Shown in pieces: positions 44,724-60,206 of a DNA stretch of 64,000 nucleotides (the stretch's first letter is position 1; every line of letters starts with the position of its first letter). The stretch is from positions 38,402,780-38,466,779 of the forward strand of contig CM060464.1 in the NCBI GenBank assembly GCA_030544235.1, in the 5' to 3' direction. A program made the translations under genes and the position numbers. The notes beneath the pieces were generated by a model. The model searched no databases. It saw nothing but the letters and a program-made list of their open reading frames with translations, and was not told where the DNA came from. Source of the stretch: Lepturacanthus savala. Its lineage: Eukaryota; Chordata; Actinopteri; Scombriformes; Trichiuridae.

Positions 44724-47700
44724 ACATGATTACATTATATAATTATTATATATATTCTATAATCTATATAATATATTCCATGGCTGATGCTGACATGTCC
44801 TCCTCTACATGATTACATTATATAATCATTAGATATATTATATAATCTATATAATATAGTCCATGGCTGATGCTGACATGTCATCCTCTACATGATTTAT
44901 ATAATTATTATATATATTCTATAATCTATATAATATATTCCATGGCTGATGCTGACATGTCGTCCTCTACATGATTTATATAATTATTATATATATTCTA
45001 TAATCTATATAATATATTCCATGACTGATGCTGACATGTCGTCCTCTACATGATCTATATAATTATTATATATATTCTATAATCTATATAATATATTCCA
45101 TGACTGATGCTGACATGTCGTCCTCTACATGATTTATATAATTATTATATATATTATATAATCTATATAATATATTCCATGGCTGATGCTGACATGTCCT
45201 CCTCTACATGATTACATTATATAATTATTATATATATTATATAATCTATATAATATATTCCATGGCTGATGCTGACATGTCGTCCTCTACATGATTTATA
45301 TAATTATTATATATATTCTATAATCTATATAATATATTCCATGGCTGATGCTGACATGTCGTCCTCTACATGATTTATATAATTATTATATATATTCTAT
45401 AATCTATATAATATATTCCATGACTGATACTGACATGTCGTCCTCTACATGATTACATTATATAATTATTATATATATTCTATAATCTATATAATATATT
45501 CCATGGCTGATGCTGACATGTCGTCCTCTACATGATTTATATAATTATTATATATATTCTATAATCTATATAATATATTCCATGACTGATACTGACATGT
45601 CGTCCTCTACATGATTACATTATATAATTATTATATATATTAGATCATCTATATAATATATTTCATGACTGATGCTGACATGTCGTCCTCTACATGATAA
45701 TTATTATATATATTCTATAATCTATATAATATATTCCATGACTGATGCTGACATGTCGTCCTCTACATGATTTATATAATTATTATATATATTATATAAT
45801 CTATATAATATATTCCATGACTGATGTTGACATGTCGTCCTCTACATGATTACATTATATAATTATTATATATATTCTATAATCTATATAATATATTCCA
45901 TGACTGATACTGACATGTCGTCCTCTACATGATTACATTATATAATTATTATATATATTCTATAATCTATATAATATATTCCATGACTGATACTGACATG
46001 TCGTCCTCTACATGATTACATTATATAATTATTATATATATTAGATCATCTATATAATATATTTCATGACTGATGCTGACATGTCGTCCTCTACATGATT
46101 TATATAATTATTATATATATTCTATAATCTATATAATATATTCCATGACTGATGCTGACATGTCGTCCTCTACATGATTTATATAATTATTATATATATT
46201 ATATAATCTATATAATATATTCCATGACTGATGTTGACATGTCGTCCTCTACATGATTACATTATATAATTATTATATATATTCTATAATAAATATAATA
46301 TATTCCATGACTGATACTGACATGTCGTCCTCTACATGATTACATTATATAATTATTATATATATTCTATAATCTATATGATATATTCCATGACTGATGC
46401 TGACATGTCCTCCTCTACATGATTACATTATATAATTATTATATATATTCTATAATCTATATAATATATTCCATGACTGATACTGACATGTCGTCCTCTA
46501 CATGATTACATTATATAATTATTATATATATTAGATCATCTATATAATATATTTCATGACTGATGCTGACATGTCGTCCTCTACATGATTTATATAATTA
46601 TTATATATATTCTATAATCTATATAATATATTCCATGACTGATGCTGACATGTCGTCCTCTACATGATTTATATAATTATTATATATATTCTATAATCTA
46701 TATAATATATTCCATGACTGATGCTGACATGTCGTCCTCTACATGATTTATATAATTATTATATATATTATATAATCTATATAATATATTCCATGACTGA
46801 TGCTGACATGTCGTCCTCTACATGATTTATATAATTATTATATATATTCTATAATCTATATAATATATTCCATGACTGATGCTGACATGTCGTCCTCTAC
46901 ATGATTTATATAATTATTATATATATTATATAATCTATATAATATATTCCATGACTGATGCTGACATGTCGTCCTCTACATGATTTATATAATTATTATA
47001 TATATTATATAATCTATATAATATATTCCATGACTGATACTGACATGTCGTCCTCTACATGATTACATTATATAATTATTATATATATTCTATAATCTAT
47101 ATAATATATTCCATGACTGATGCTGACATGTCGTCCTCTACATGATTTATATAATTATTATATATATTCTATAATCTATATAATATATTCCATGACTGAT
47201 GCTGACATGTCGTCTTCTACATGATTACATTATATAATTATTATATATATTATATAATCTATAAAATATATTCCATGACTGATGCTGACATGTCATCCTC
47301 TACATGATTACATTATATAATTATTATATATATTCTATAATCTATATAATATATTCCATGGCTGATGCTGACATGTCCTCCTCTACATGATTACATTATA
47401 TAATTATTATATATATTATATAATCTATATAATATATTCCATGGCTGATGCTGACATGTCATCCTCTACATGATTTATATAATTATTATATATATTCTAT
47501 AATCTATATAATGTATTCCATGGCTGATGCTGACATGTCGTCCTCTACATGATTTATATAATTATTATATATATTCTATAATCTATATAATATATTCCAT
47601 GACTGATGCTGACATGTCGTCCTCTACATGATCTATATAATTATTATATATATTCTATAATCTATATAATATATTCCATGGCTGATGCTGACATGTCGTC

Positions 47701-50700
47701 CTCTTCATGATTACATTATATAATTATTATATATATTCTATAATCTATATAATATATTCCATGGCTGATGCTGAAATGTCCTCCTCTACATGATTACATT
47801 ATATAATTATTATATATATTATATAATCTATATAATATATTCCATGGCTGATGCTGACATGTCGTCCTCTACATGATTTATATAATTATTATATATATTC
47901 TATAATCTATATAATATATTCCATGGCTGATGCTGACATGTCGTCCTCTACATGATTTATATAATTATTATATATATTCTATAATCTATATAATATATTC
48001 CATGACTGATGCTGACATGTCGTCCTCTACATGATTACATTATATAATTATTATATATATTCTATAATCTATATAATATATTCCATGACTGATACTGACA
48101 TGTTGTCCTCTACATGATTACATTATATAATTATTATATATATTATATAATCTATATAATATATTCCATGGCTGATGCTGACATGTCCTCCTCTACATGA
48201 TTACATTATATAATTATTATATATATTATATAATCTATATAATATATTCCATGGCTGATGCTGACATGTCGTCCTCTACATGATTTATATAATTATTATA
48301 TATATTCTATAATCTATATAATATATTCCATGACTGATGCTGACATGTCGTCCTCTACATGATTTATATAATTATTATATATATTATATAATCTATATAA
48401 TATATTCCATGACTGATGCTGACATGTCGTCCTCTACATGATTACATTATATAATTATTATATATATTAGATCATCTATATAATATATTTCATGACTGAT
48501 GCTGACATGTCGTCCTCTACATGATTTATATAATTATTATATATATTCTATAATCTATATAATATATTCCATGACTGATGCTGACATGTCGTCCTCTACA
48601 TGATTTATATAATTATTATATATATTCTATAATCTATATAATATATTCCATGACTGATGCTGACATGTCGTCCTCTACATGATTACATTATATAATTATT
48701 ATATATATTCTATAATCTATATAATATATTCCATGACTGATACTGACATGTCGTCCTCTACATGATTACATTATATAATTATTATATATATTCTATAATC
48801 TATATGATATATTCCATGACTGATGCTGACATGTCCTCCTCTACATAATTACATTATATAATTATTATATATATATTCTATAATCTATATAATATATTCC
48901 ATGGCTGATGCTGACATGTCGTCCTCTTCATGATTACATTATATAATTATTATATATATTCTATAATCTATATAATATATTCCATGGCTGATGCTGAAAT
49001 GTCCTCCTCTACATGATTACATTATATAATTATTATATATATTATATAATCTATATAATATATTCCATGGCTGATGCTGACATGTCGTCCTCTACATGAT
49101 TTATATAATTATTATATATATTCTATAATCTATATAATATATTCCATGGCTGATGCTGACATGTCGTCCTCTACATGATTTATATAATTATTATATATAT
49201 TCTATAATCTATATAATATATTCCATGACTGATGCTGACATGTCGTCCTCTACATGATTACATTATATAATTATTATATATATTCTATAATCTATATAAT
49301 ATATTCCATGGCTGATGCTGACATGTTGTCCTCTACATGATTACATTATATAATTATTATATATATTCTATAATAAATATAATATATTCCATGACTGATG
49401 CTGACATGTCGTCCTCTACATGATTACATTATATAATTATTATATATATTCTATAATCTATATAATATATTCCATGACTGATGCTGACATGTTGTCCTCT
49501 ACATGATTTATATAATTATTATATATATTCTATAATCTATATAATATATTCCATGGCTGATGCTGACATGTCGTCCTCTACATGATTTATATAATTATTA
49601 TATATATTCTATAATCTATAAAATATATTCCATGACTGATGCTGACATGTCATCCTCTACATGATTACATTATATAATTATTATATATATTCTATAATCT
49701 ATATAATATATTCCATGGCTGATGCTGACATGTCCTCCTCTACATGATTACATTATATAATTATTATATATATTATATAATCTATATAATATATTCCATG
49801 GCTGATGCTGACATGTCATCCTCTACATGATTTATATAATTATTATATATATTCTATAATCTATATAATATATTCCATGGCTGATGCTGACATGTCATCC
49901 TCTACATGATTTATATAATTATTATATATATTCTATAATCTATATAATATATTCCATGGCTGATGCTGACATGTCGTCCTCTTCATGATTACATTATATA
50001 ATTATTATATATATTCTATAATCTATATAATATATTCCATGGCTGATGCTGAAATGTCCTCCTCTACATGATTACATTATATAATTATTATATATATTAT
50101 ATAATCTATATAATATATTCCATGGCTGATGCTGACATGTCGTCCTCTACATGATTTATATAATTATTATATATATTCTATAATCTATATAATATATTCC
50201 ATGGCTGATGCTGACATGTCGTCCTCTACATGATTTATATAATTATTATATATATTCTATAATCTATATAATATATTCCATGACTGATGCTGACATGTCG
50301 TCCTCTACATGATTACATTATATAATTATTATATATATTCTATAATCTATATAATATATTCCATGACTGATGCTGACATGTTGTCCTCTACATGATTTAT
50401 ATAATTATTATATATATTCTATAATCTATATAATATATTCCATGGCTGATGCTGACATGTCGTCCTCTACATGATTTATATAATTATTATATATATTCTA
50501 TAATCTATATAATATATTCCATGACTGATGCTGACATGTCGTCTTCTACATGATTACATTATATAATTATCATATATATTCTATAATCTATATAATATAT
50601 TCCATGGCTGATGCTGACATGTCGTCCTCTACATGATTACATTATATAATTATTATATATATTATATAATCTATAAAATATATTCCATGACTGATGCTGA

Positions 50701-53700
50701 CATGTCATCCTCTACATGATTACATTATATAATTATTATATATATTCTATAATCTATATAATATATTCCATGGCTGATGCTGACATGTCCTCCTCTACAT
50801 GATTACATTATATAATTATTATATATATTATATAATCTATATAATATATTCCATGGCTGATGCTGACATGTCATCCTCTACATGATTTATATAATTATTA
50901 TATATATTCTATAATCTATATAATATATTCCATGGCTGATGCTGACATGTCGTCCTCTACATGATTTATATAATTATTATATATATTCTATAATCTATAT
51001 AATATATTCCATGGCTGATGCTGACATGTCGTCCTCTACATGATTTATATAATTATTATATATATTCTATAATCTATATAATATATGCCATGACTGATGC
51101 TGACATGTCGTCCTCTACATGATCTATATAATTATTATATATATTCTATAATCTATATAATATATTCCATGGCTGATGCTGACATGTCGTCCTCTACATG
51201 ATTTATATAATTATTATATATATTATATAATCTATATAATATATTCCATGACTGATGCTGACATGTCGTCCTCTACATGATTACATTATATAATTATTAT
51301 ATATATTATATAATCTATATAATATATTCCATGACTGATACTGACATGTCGTCCTCTACATGATTACATTATATAATTATTATATATATTCTATAATCTA
51401 TATAATATATTCCATGACTGATACTGACATGTCGTCCTCTACATGATTACATTATATAATTATTATATATATTCTATAATCTATATGATATATTCCATGA
51501 CTGATGCTGACATGTCCTCCTCTACATAATTACATTATATAATTATTATATATATTCTATAATCTATATAATATATTCCATGACTGATACTGACATGTCG
51601 TCCTCTACATGATTTATATAATTATTATATATATTCTATAATCTATATAATATATTCCATGACTGATGCTGACATGTCGTCCTCTACATGATTTATATAA
51701 TTATTATATATATTATATAATCTATATAATATATTCCATGACTGATACTGACATGTCGTCCTCTACATGATTACATTATATAATTATTATATATATTCTA
51801 TAATCTATATAATATATTCCATGACTGATGCTGACATGTCGTCCTCTACATGATTTATATAATTATTATATATATTCTATAATCTATATAATATATTCCA
51901 TGACTGATGCTGACATGTCGTCCTCTACATGATTTATATAATTATTATATATATTCTATAATCTATATAATATATTCCATGGCTGATGCTGACATGTCGT
52001 CCTCTACATGATTTATATAATTATTATATATATTCTATAATCTATATAATATATTCCATGACTGATGCTGACATGTCGTCCTCTACATGATTTATATAAT
52101 TATTATATATATTCTATAATCTATATAATATATTCCATGACTGATGCTGACATGTCGTCCTCTACATGATCTATATAATTATTATATATATTCTATAATC
52201 TATATAATATATTCCATGGCTGATGCTGACATGTCGTCCTCTACATGATTTATATAATTATTATATATATTATATAATCTATATAATATATTCCATGACT
52301 GATGTTGACATGTCGTCCTCTACATGATTTATATAATTATTATATATATTCTATAATCTATATAATATATTCCATGACTGATGCTGAAATGTCCTCCTCT
52401 ACATGATTACATTATATAATTATTATATATATTATATAATCTATATAATATATTCCATGGCTGATGCTGAAATGTCCTCCTCTACATGATTACATTATAT
52501 AATTATTATATATATTATATAATCTATATAATATATTCCATGGCTGATGCTGACATGTCGTCCTCTACATGATTTATATAATTATTATATATATTCTATA
52601 ATCTATATAATATATTCCATGGCTGATGCTGACATGTCGTCCTCTACATGATTTATATAATTATTATATATATTCTATAATCTATATAATATATTCCATG
52701 ACTGATGCTGACATGTCGTCCTCTACATGATTACATTATATAATTATTATATATATTCTATAATCTATATAATATATTCCATGGCTGATGCTGACATGTC
52801 CTCCTCTACATGATTACATTATATAATTATTATATATATTCTATAATCTATATAATATATTCCATGGCTGATGCTGACATGTCATCCTCTACATGATTTA
52901 TATAATTATTATATATATTCTATAATCTATATAATATATTCCATGGCTGATGCTGACATGTCGTCCTCTACATGATTTATATAATTATTATATATATTCT
53001 ATAATCTATATAATATATTCCATGACTGATGCTGACATGTCGTCCTCTACATGATCTATATAATTATTATATATATTCTATAATCTATATAATATATTCC
53101 ATGGCTGATGCTGACATGTCGTCCTCTACATGATTTATATAATTATTATATATATTATATAATCTATATAATATATTCCATGACTGATGCTGACATGTCG
53201 TCCTCTACATGATTACATTATATAATTATTATATATATTATATAATCTATATAATATATTCCATGACTGATACTGACATGTCGTCCTCTACATGATTACA
53301 TTATATAATTATTATATATATTCTATAATCTATATAATATATTCCATGACTGATACTGACATGTCGTCCTCTACATGATTACATTATATAATTATTATAT
53401 ATATTCTATAATCTATATGATATATTCCATGACTGATGCTGACATGTCCTCCTCTACATAATTACATTATATAATTATTATATATATTCTATAATCTATA
53501 TAATATATTCCATGACTGATACTGACATGTCGTCCTCTACATGATTACATTATATAATTATTATATATATTCTATAATCTATATAATATATTCCATGACT
53601 GATGCTGACATGTCGTCCTCTACATGATTTATATAATTATTATATATATTCTATAATCTATATAATATATTCCATGACTGATGCTGACATGTTGTCCTCT

Positions 53701-56700
53701 ACATGATTTATATAATTATTATATATATTCTATAATCTATATAATATATTCCATGACTGATGCTGACATGTTGTCCTCTACATGATTTATATAATTATTA
53801 TATATATTCTATAATCTATATAATATATTCCATGGCTGATGCTGACATGTCGTCCTCTACATGATTTATATAATTATTATATATATTCTATAATCTATAT
53901 AATATATTCCATGACTGATGCTGACATGTCGTCTTCTACATGATTACATTATATAATTATTATATATATTATATAATCTATATAATATATTCCATGGCTG
54001 ATGCTGACATGTCTTCCTCTACATGATTACATTATATAATTATTATATATATTATATAATCTATAAAATATATTCCATGACTGATGCTGACATGTCATCC
54101 TCTACATGATTACATTATATAATTATTATATATATTATATAATCTATATAATATATTCCATGGCTGATGCTGACATGTCCTCCTCTACATGATTACATTA
54201 TATAATTATTATATATATTATATAATCTATATAATATATTCCATGGCTGATGCTGACATGTCATCCTCTACATGATTTATATAATTATTATATATATTCT
54301 ATAATCTATATAATATATTCCATGGCTGATGCTGACATGTCGTCCTCTACATGATTTATATAATTATTATATATATTCTATAATCTATATAATATATTCC
54401 ATGACTGATGCTGACATGTCGTCCTCTACATGATCTATATAATTATTATATATATTCTATAATCTATATAATATATTCCATGGCTGATGCTGACATGTCG
54501 TCCTCTACATGATTTATATAATTATTATATATATTATATAATCTATATAATATATTCCATGACTGATGTTGACATGTCGAACTCTTCATGATTACATTAT
54601 ATAATTATTATATATATTCTATAATCTATATAATATATTCCATGGCTGATGCTGAAATGTCCTCCTCTACATGATTACATTATATAATTATTATATATAT
54701 TATATAATCTATATAATATATTCCATGGCTGATGCTGACATGTCGTCCTCTACATGATTTATATAATTATTATATATATTCTATAATCTATATAATATAT
54801 TCCTTGGCTGATGCTGACATGTCGTCCTCTACATGATTTACATAATTATTATATATATTCTATAATCTATATAATATATTCCATGACTGATGCTGACATG
54901 TCGTCCTCTACATGATTACATTATATAATTATTATATATATTCTATAATCTATATAATATATTCCATGGCTGATGCTGACATGTCCTCCTCTACATGATT
55001 ACATTATATAATTATTATATATATTATATAATCTATATAATATATTCCATGGCTGATGCTGACATGTCATCCTCTACATGATTTATATAATTATTATATA
55101 TATTCTATAATCTATATAATATATTCCATGGCTGATGCTGACATGTCGTCCTCTACATGATTTATATAATTATTATATATATTCTATAATCTATATAATA
55201 TATTCCATGACTGATGCTGACATGTCGTCCTCTACATGATCTATATAATTATTATATATATTCTATAATCTATATAATATATTCCATGGCTGATGCTGAC
55301 ATGTCGTCCTCTTCATGATTACATTATATAATTATTATATATATTCTATAATCTATATAATATATTCCATGGCTGATGCTGAAATGTCCTCCTCTACATG
55401 ATTACATTATATAATTATTATATATATTATATAATCTATATAATATATTCCATGGCTGATGCTGACATGTCGTCCTCTACATGATTTATATAATTATTAT
55501 ATATATTCTATAATCTATATAATATATTCCATGGCTGATGCTGACATGTCGTCCTCTACATGATTTATATAATTATTATATATATTCTATAATCTATATA
55601 ATATATTCCATGACTGATGCTGACATGTCGTCCTCTACATGATTACATTATATAATTATTATATATATTCTATAATCTATATAATATATTCCATGACTGA
55701 TACTGACATGTTGTCCTCTAAATGATTACATTATATAATTATTATATATATTCTATAATCTATATAATATATTCCATGGCTGATGCTGACATGTCGTCCT
55801 CTACATGATTTATATAATTATTATATATATTCTATAATCTATATAATATATTCCATGACTGATGCTGACATGTCGTCCTCTACATGATTACATTATATAA
55901 TTATTATATATATTCTATAATCTATATAATATATTCCATGACTGATACTGACATGTCGTCCTCTACATGATTACATTATATAATTATTATATATATTCTA
56001 TAATCTATATAATATATTCCATGACTGATACTGACATGTCGTCCTCTACATGATTACATTATATAATTATTATATATATTAGATCATCTATATAATATAT
56101 TTCATGACTGATGCGGACATGTCGTCCTCTACATGATTTATATAATTATTATATATATTATATAATCTATATAATATATTCCATGACTGATACTGACATG
56201 TCGTCCTCTACATGATTACATTATATAATTATTATATATATTCTATAATCTATATAATATATTCCATGACTGATACTGACATGTCGTCCTCTACATGATT
56301 ACATTATATAATTATTATATATATTCTATAATCTATATAATATATTCCATGGCTGATGCTGACATGTCGTCCTCTACATGATTTATATAATTATTATATA
56401 TATTCTATAATCTATATAATATATTCCATGACTGATGCTGACATGTCGTCCTCTACATGATTACATTATATAATTATTATATATATTCTATAATCTATAT
56501 AATATATTCCATGACTGATACTGACATGTCGTCCTCTACATGATTACATTATATAATTATTATATATATTCTATAATCTATATAATATATTCCATGACTG
56601 ATACTGACATGTCGTCCTCTACATGATTACATTATATAATTATTATATATATTAGATCATCTATATAATATATTTCATGACTGATGCGGACATGTCGTCC

Positions 56701-58495
56701 TCTACATGATTTATATAATTATTATATATATTATATAATCTATATAATATATTCCATGACTGATGCTGACATGTCGTCCTCTACATGATTTATATAATTA
56801 ATATATATATTATATAATCTATATAATATATTCCATGACTGATGCTGACATGTCGTCCTCTACATGATTTATATAATTAATATATATATTATATAATCTA
56901 TATAATATATTCCATGACTGATGCTGAAATGTCCTCCTCTACATGATTACATTATATAATTATTATATATATTATATAATCTATATAATATATTCCATGG
57001 CTGATGCTGACATGTCCTCCTCTACATGATTACATTATATAATTATTATATATATTATATAATCTATATAATATATTCCATGGCTGATGCTGACATGTCG
57101 TCCTCTTCATGATTACATTATATAATTATTATATATATTCTATAATCTATATAATATATTCCATGGCTGATGCTGAAATGTCCTCCTCTACATGATTACA
57201 TTATATAATTATTATATATATTATATAATCTATATAATATATTCCATGGCTGATGCTGACATGTCGTCCTCTACATGATTTATATAATTATTATATATAT
57301 TCTATAATCTATATAATATATTCCATGGCTGATGCTGACATGTCGTCCTCTACATGATTTATATAATTATTATATATATTATATAATCTATATAATATAT
57401 TCCATGACTGATGCTGACATGTCGTCCTCTACATGATTACATTATATAATTATTATATATATTCTATAATCTATATAATATATTCCATGACTGATACTGA
57501 CATGTTGTCCTCTACATGATTACATTATATAATTATTATATATATTCTATAATCTATATAATATATTCCATGGCTGATGCTGACATGTCGTCCTCTACAT
57601 GATTTATATAATTATTATATATATTCTATAATCTATATAATATATTCCATGACTGATGCTGACATGTCGTCCTCTACATGATTACATTATATAATTATTA
57701 TATATATTCTATAATCTATATAATATATTCCATGACTGATACTGACATGTCGTCCTCTACATGATTACATTATATAATTATTATATATATTCTATAATCT
57801 ATATAATATATTCCATGACTGATACTGACATGTCGTCCTCTACATGATTACATTATATAATTATTATATATATTAGATCATCTATATAATATATTTCATG
57901 ACTGATGCGGACATGTCGTCCTCTACATGATTTATATAATTATTATATATATTATATAATCTATATAATATATTCCATGACTGATGCTGACATGTCGTCC
58001 TCTACATGATTTATATAATTAATATATATATTATATAATCTATATAATATATTCCATGACTGATACTGACATGTCGTCCTCTACATGATTACATTATATA
58101 ATTATTATATATATTCTATAATCTATATAATATATTCCATGACTGATGCTGACATGTCCTCCTCTACATGATCTATATAATTATTATATATATTCTATAA
58201 TCTATATAATATATTCCATGACTGATACTGACATGTCGTCCTCTACATGATTACATTATATAATTATTATATATATTCTATAATCTATATAATATATTCC
58301 ATGGCTGATGCTGACATGTCATCCTCTACATGATTACATTATATAATTATTATATATATTCTATAATCTATATAATATATTCCATGACTGATACTGACAT
58401 GTCGTCCTCTACATGATTACATTGTATAATTATTATATATATTAGATCATCTATATAATATATTCCATGACTGATGCTGACATGTCATCCTCTAC
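44724..58495. repeat. 79/83-bp minisatellite, right block (about 170 copies)
   Basis: This is the same unit as 36169-39805, resuming directly after the L2. Rare variants mark higher-order blocks. A unit with TTAGATCATC and TTTCATGAC recurs near 45640, 46040, 46530, 48465, 56070, 56650, 57870 and 58440. A pair with CTCTTCATGATT followed by GCTGAAATGTCC recurs near 47700, 48925, 49980, 54590, 55310 and 57105. The last unit changes ACATGA to ACCTGG and so opens into the right exon half. Confidence 0.97.
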
Positions 58496-58597
58496 CTGGG
58501 ATGGTCTTGTGGAGGAGTTCATGGCTGTTCCACCAGAGGAGTTTTGGTATCCTAGCATTACCCTAATGACCACCCACACACTGTTACTGACATTATA
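58472..58597 (+). pseudogene. Right half of the putative exon
   Basis: From the last repeat unit the frame reads DADMSSSTWDGLVEEFMAVP then PEEFW, YPSITLMTTH and a TAA at 58595-58597. The acidic DGLVEEFMAVPPEEFW part looks like real coding sequence. A weak donor (TTTTG/GTATCC, near 58546) could end the exon earlier. The protein is not recognised. Confidence 0.45.
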
Positions 58598-58599
58598 AT

Positions 58600-59392
58600 A
58601 CTGTATTTATACAGAAATAATAAATTAAATGTATATGGTAAGTACCAAAAATAATATGCTTGTGTTTATAAATGCTGGGTTATAAATTCACATCATAGTG
58701 TGATAATAGAGCTTTTTGTCATGTCTGCAACAATACAATAAGTATAATATAAATAGAGACATGATGAATATGCTGACTATAATATCAATGGGGCCATCTG
58801 CTATAATTCTGATGTTTTATCCTGTAAATGATTAGTCAGCGTCCCACATAATATTTTTTAAAATGTTTTTTATGATTCTAGGCACACAAAATCACAGCAT
58901 TTGATATAAGGATAAGTTTCTTTTCTAGAATTTCAATTGGGAAAAAAAAATGTTTATGTGAATAACCTCTGCACAGCCAGAATCAAAGTTACCATACATA
59001 CCATACAATGTAACCCTAACCCTAACTCTGTGGAAGAGAGGGAAGAAGAATGAAAGAATGAAAAGCAGAAGAGGAAGAAGAAAAGATAAGAAGAGGCAAG
59101 AGGAGAGGTAAGAGAAAACGAAGAAGGAGAGAAGGAAGGAGAAGTGTTGGAAAGTAAAAGACTGGCGATAAGTGAATTTCTCGTTGTCATGGGGACTCAG
59201 CCAGTAAACTATGACGTCAGGAGAATCTCAACGCTGATTGGTTGTTGTGGCACGGCGACACAGATACGCCTTGAAAGTTCAATATTTTTAACTCAATGCG
59301 AAAATTTGCTTCTAATCACGTCTTCCCATTGACTTCACATGTTTCTCGTCGCGTTAAATTTTGTCCGGTGTGAACAGACTTCCCCTCTTTAA
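58600..59392. other. Interior right flank of the giant element
   Basis: It contains a telomere-like AACCCTAACCCTAAC (about 59012-59026), a purine-rich tract (GAAGAAGAATGAAAG..., about 59035-59155), and a CRE-like TGACGTCA (59212-59219) in a more GC-balanced stretch to 59392. No intact gene is seen. Confidence 0.5.
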
Positions 59393-59758
59393 AAAGCATG
59401 TGCACGTGTGCCATCATTGACAAAAAACATTAGTTATCGTACTGCTTGATTTACCCACCAATGGAATCACCCCATAAAGACAGACTGGCCTCCCTAAGAA
59501 AAAAAAAAAAGTCAACAACTTCCGGTCACAACACACCGAAAATGATACAAACCCAAACCGAATAGAACAAAAATCCCATGATAATTCCATTCTCTCATAT
59601 TCTAATTTTAATTTCAAAACAAAATCAAAACAGCAAAGAATACGCTGTCATTTGTTTTCCGATTTTTGTTTTGAAAACGAGAAATTAAATAAGTCATTAT
59701 CCGTTTTCTGATTTTGGAGTCTAAAACGGATATGGAATGAACCAATGATACACTGATA
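59393..59758 (-). repeat. Right terminal inverted repeat of the 25-kb element
   Basis: This is the reverse complement of 34601-34942, ending ...AATGATACACTGATA. It is slightly longer because of small insertions, including a poly-A run at about 59499-59510 and an ATTTTAATTTC stretch. The CCCCTC at 59759-59764 copies the left flank. Confidence 0.88.
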
Positions 59759-59764
59759 CCCCTC

Positions 59765-60100
59765 CTCCCAAAGGATAAATTTCACACACAGGGAGATGAT
59801 TTGCATTGAACACATGAGACAGGACTTGCTATGTTTGACCACTGGACGGCATGGTTGAACTCCAGCACCCCCTAAGTCTGGAACAGGAGGAGGTGGTTGG
59901 ACCACAGTCCAGTAGTGGTGGTGATGTGGTTGTTTTAGTGAGAAATTTCAAACTCACCAGATCACAAAGCACTATATTGAGTAAAGGGCTATCATTCATT
60001 CCAACTTAAGACATAGGCATGAAACAAAGACTACAATTACAATTGGATATGTAAAATTATCATTGCAAAATCAAATTAGCCACTTATTTAAATTTTAATT
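59765..60100. other. Intergenic DNA, no gene seen
   Basis: It includes a G-rich GGAACAGGAGGAGGTGGTTGG stretch at about 59879-59899. No exon recognised. Confidence 0.45.
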
Positions 60101-60119
60101 GCAAGAGAAAATAAGTTTT

Positions 60120-60206
60120 ACCTTTTGTTAGACCTTCAGATTGGACACCATCATTACATGAGCTGCCTCCTGAAATCCAAACATTAATCCATGAAGACCT
60201 TAAGTT
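60120..60206 (+). pseudogene. Penelope-like element, segment upstream of the LTR
   Basis: The frame reads PFVRPSDWTPSLHELPPEIQ then TLIHEDLK up to the LTR border. It continues after the LTR as KSLKKYYNLTQEQPN. This is the region just before the reverse transcriptase in Penelope-like elements. The 5' part of the element is not present. Confidence 0.55.

Larger units (their letters stand above)
34601..59758. mobile_element. Putative giant TIR element (about 25.2 kb)
   Basis: Two long inverted repeats face each other at the exact ends, with matching CCCCTC flanks. The interior holds a promoter-like segment, a putative intron and exon, about 17.4 kb of minisatellite, and a nested L2. No transposase was found, so it would be non-autonomous, or the interior may be captured host or transposon-gene sequence swollen by the array. 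Length and duplication size recall Polintons, but no Polinton gene is present and the ends do not start with AG, so I do not assign a superfamily. Two separate copies of a short element in opposite orientation is the main alternative. Confidence 0.55.

Noticed and set aside
36169..58495. CRISPR-like array
   Set aside because: There are no unique spacers: the whole 79/83-bp unit is repeated, and the setting is a fish genome with LINEs and SINEs.
59035..59190. Ser/Phe-rich 78-residue minus-strand frame
   Set aside because: It is a translation of a purine tract; low complexity with no support for coding.
34601..59758. Polinton/Maverick
   Set aside because: Length and 6-bp duplication fit, but no polymerase B, integrase, ATPase, protease or capsid gene is visible, and the ends are TATCAGTG rather than AG.
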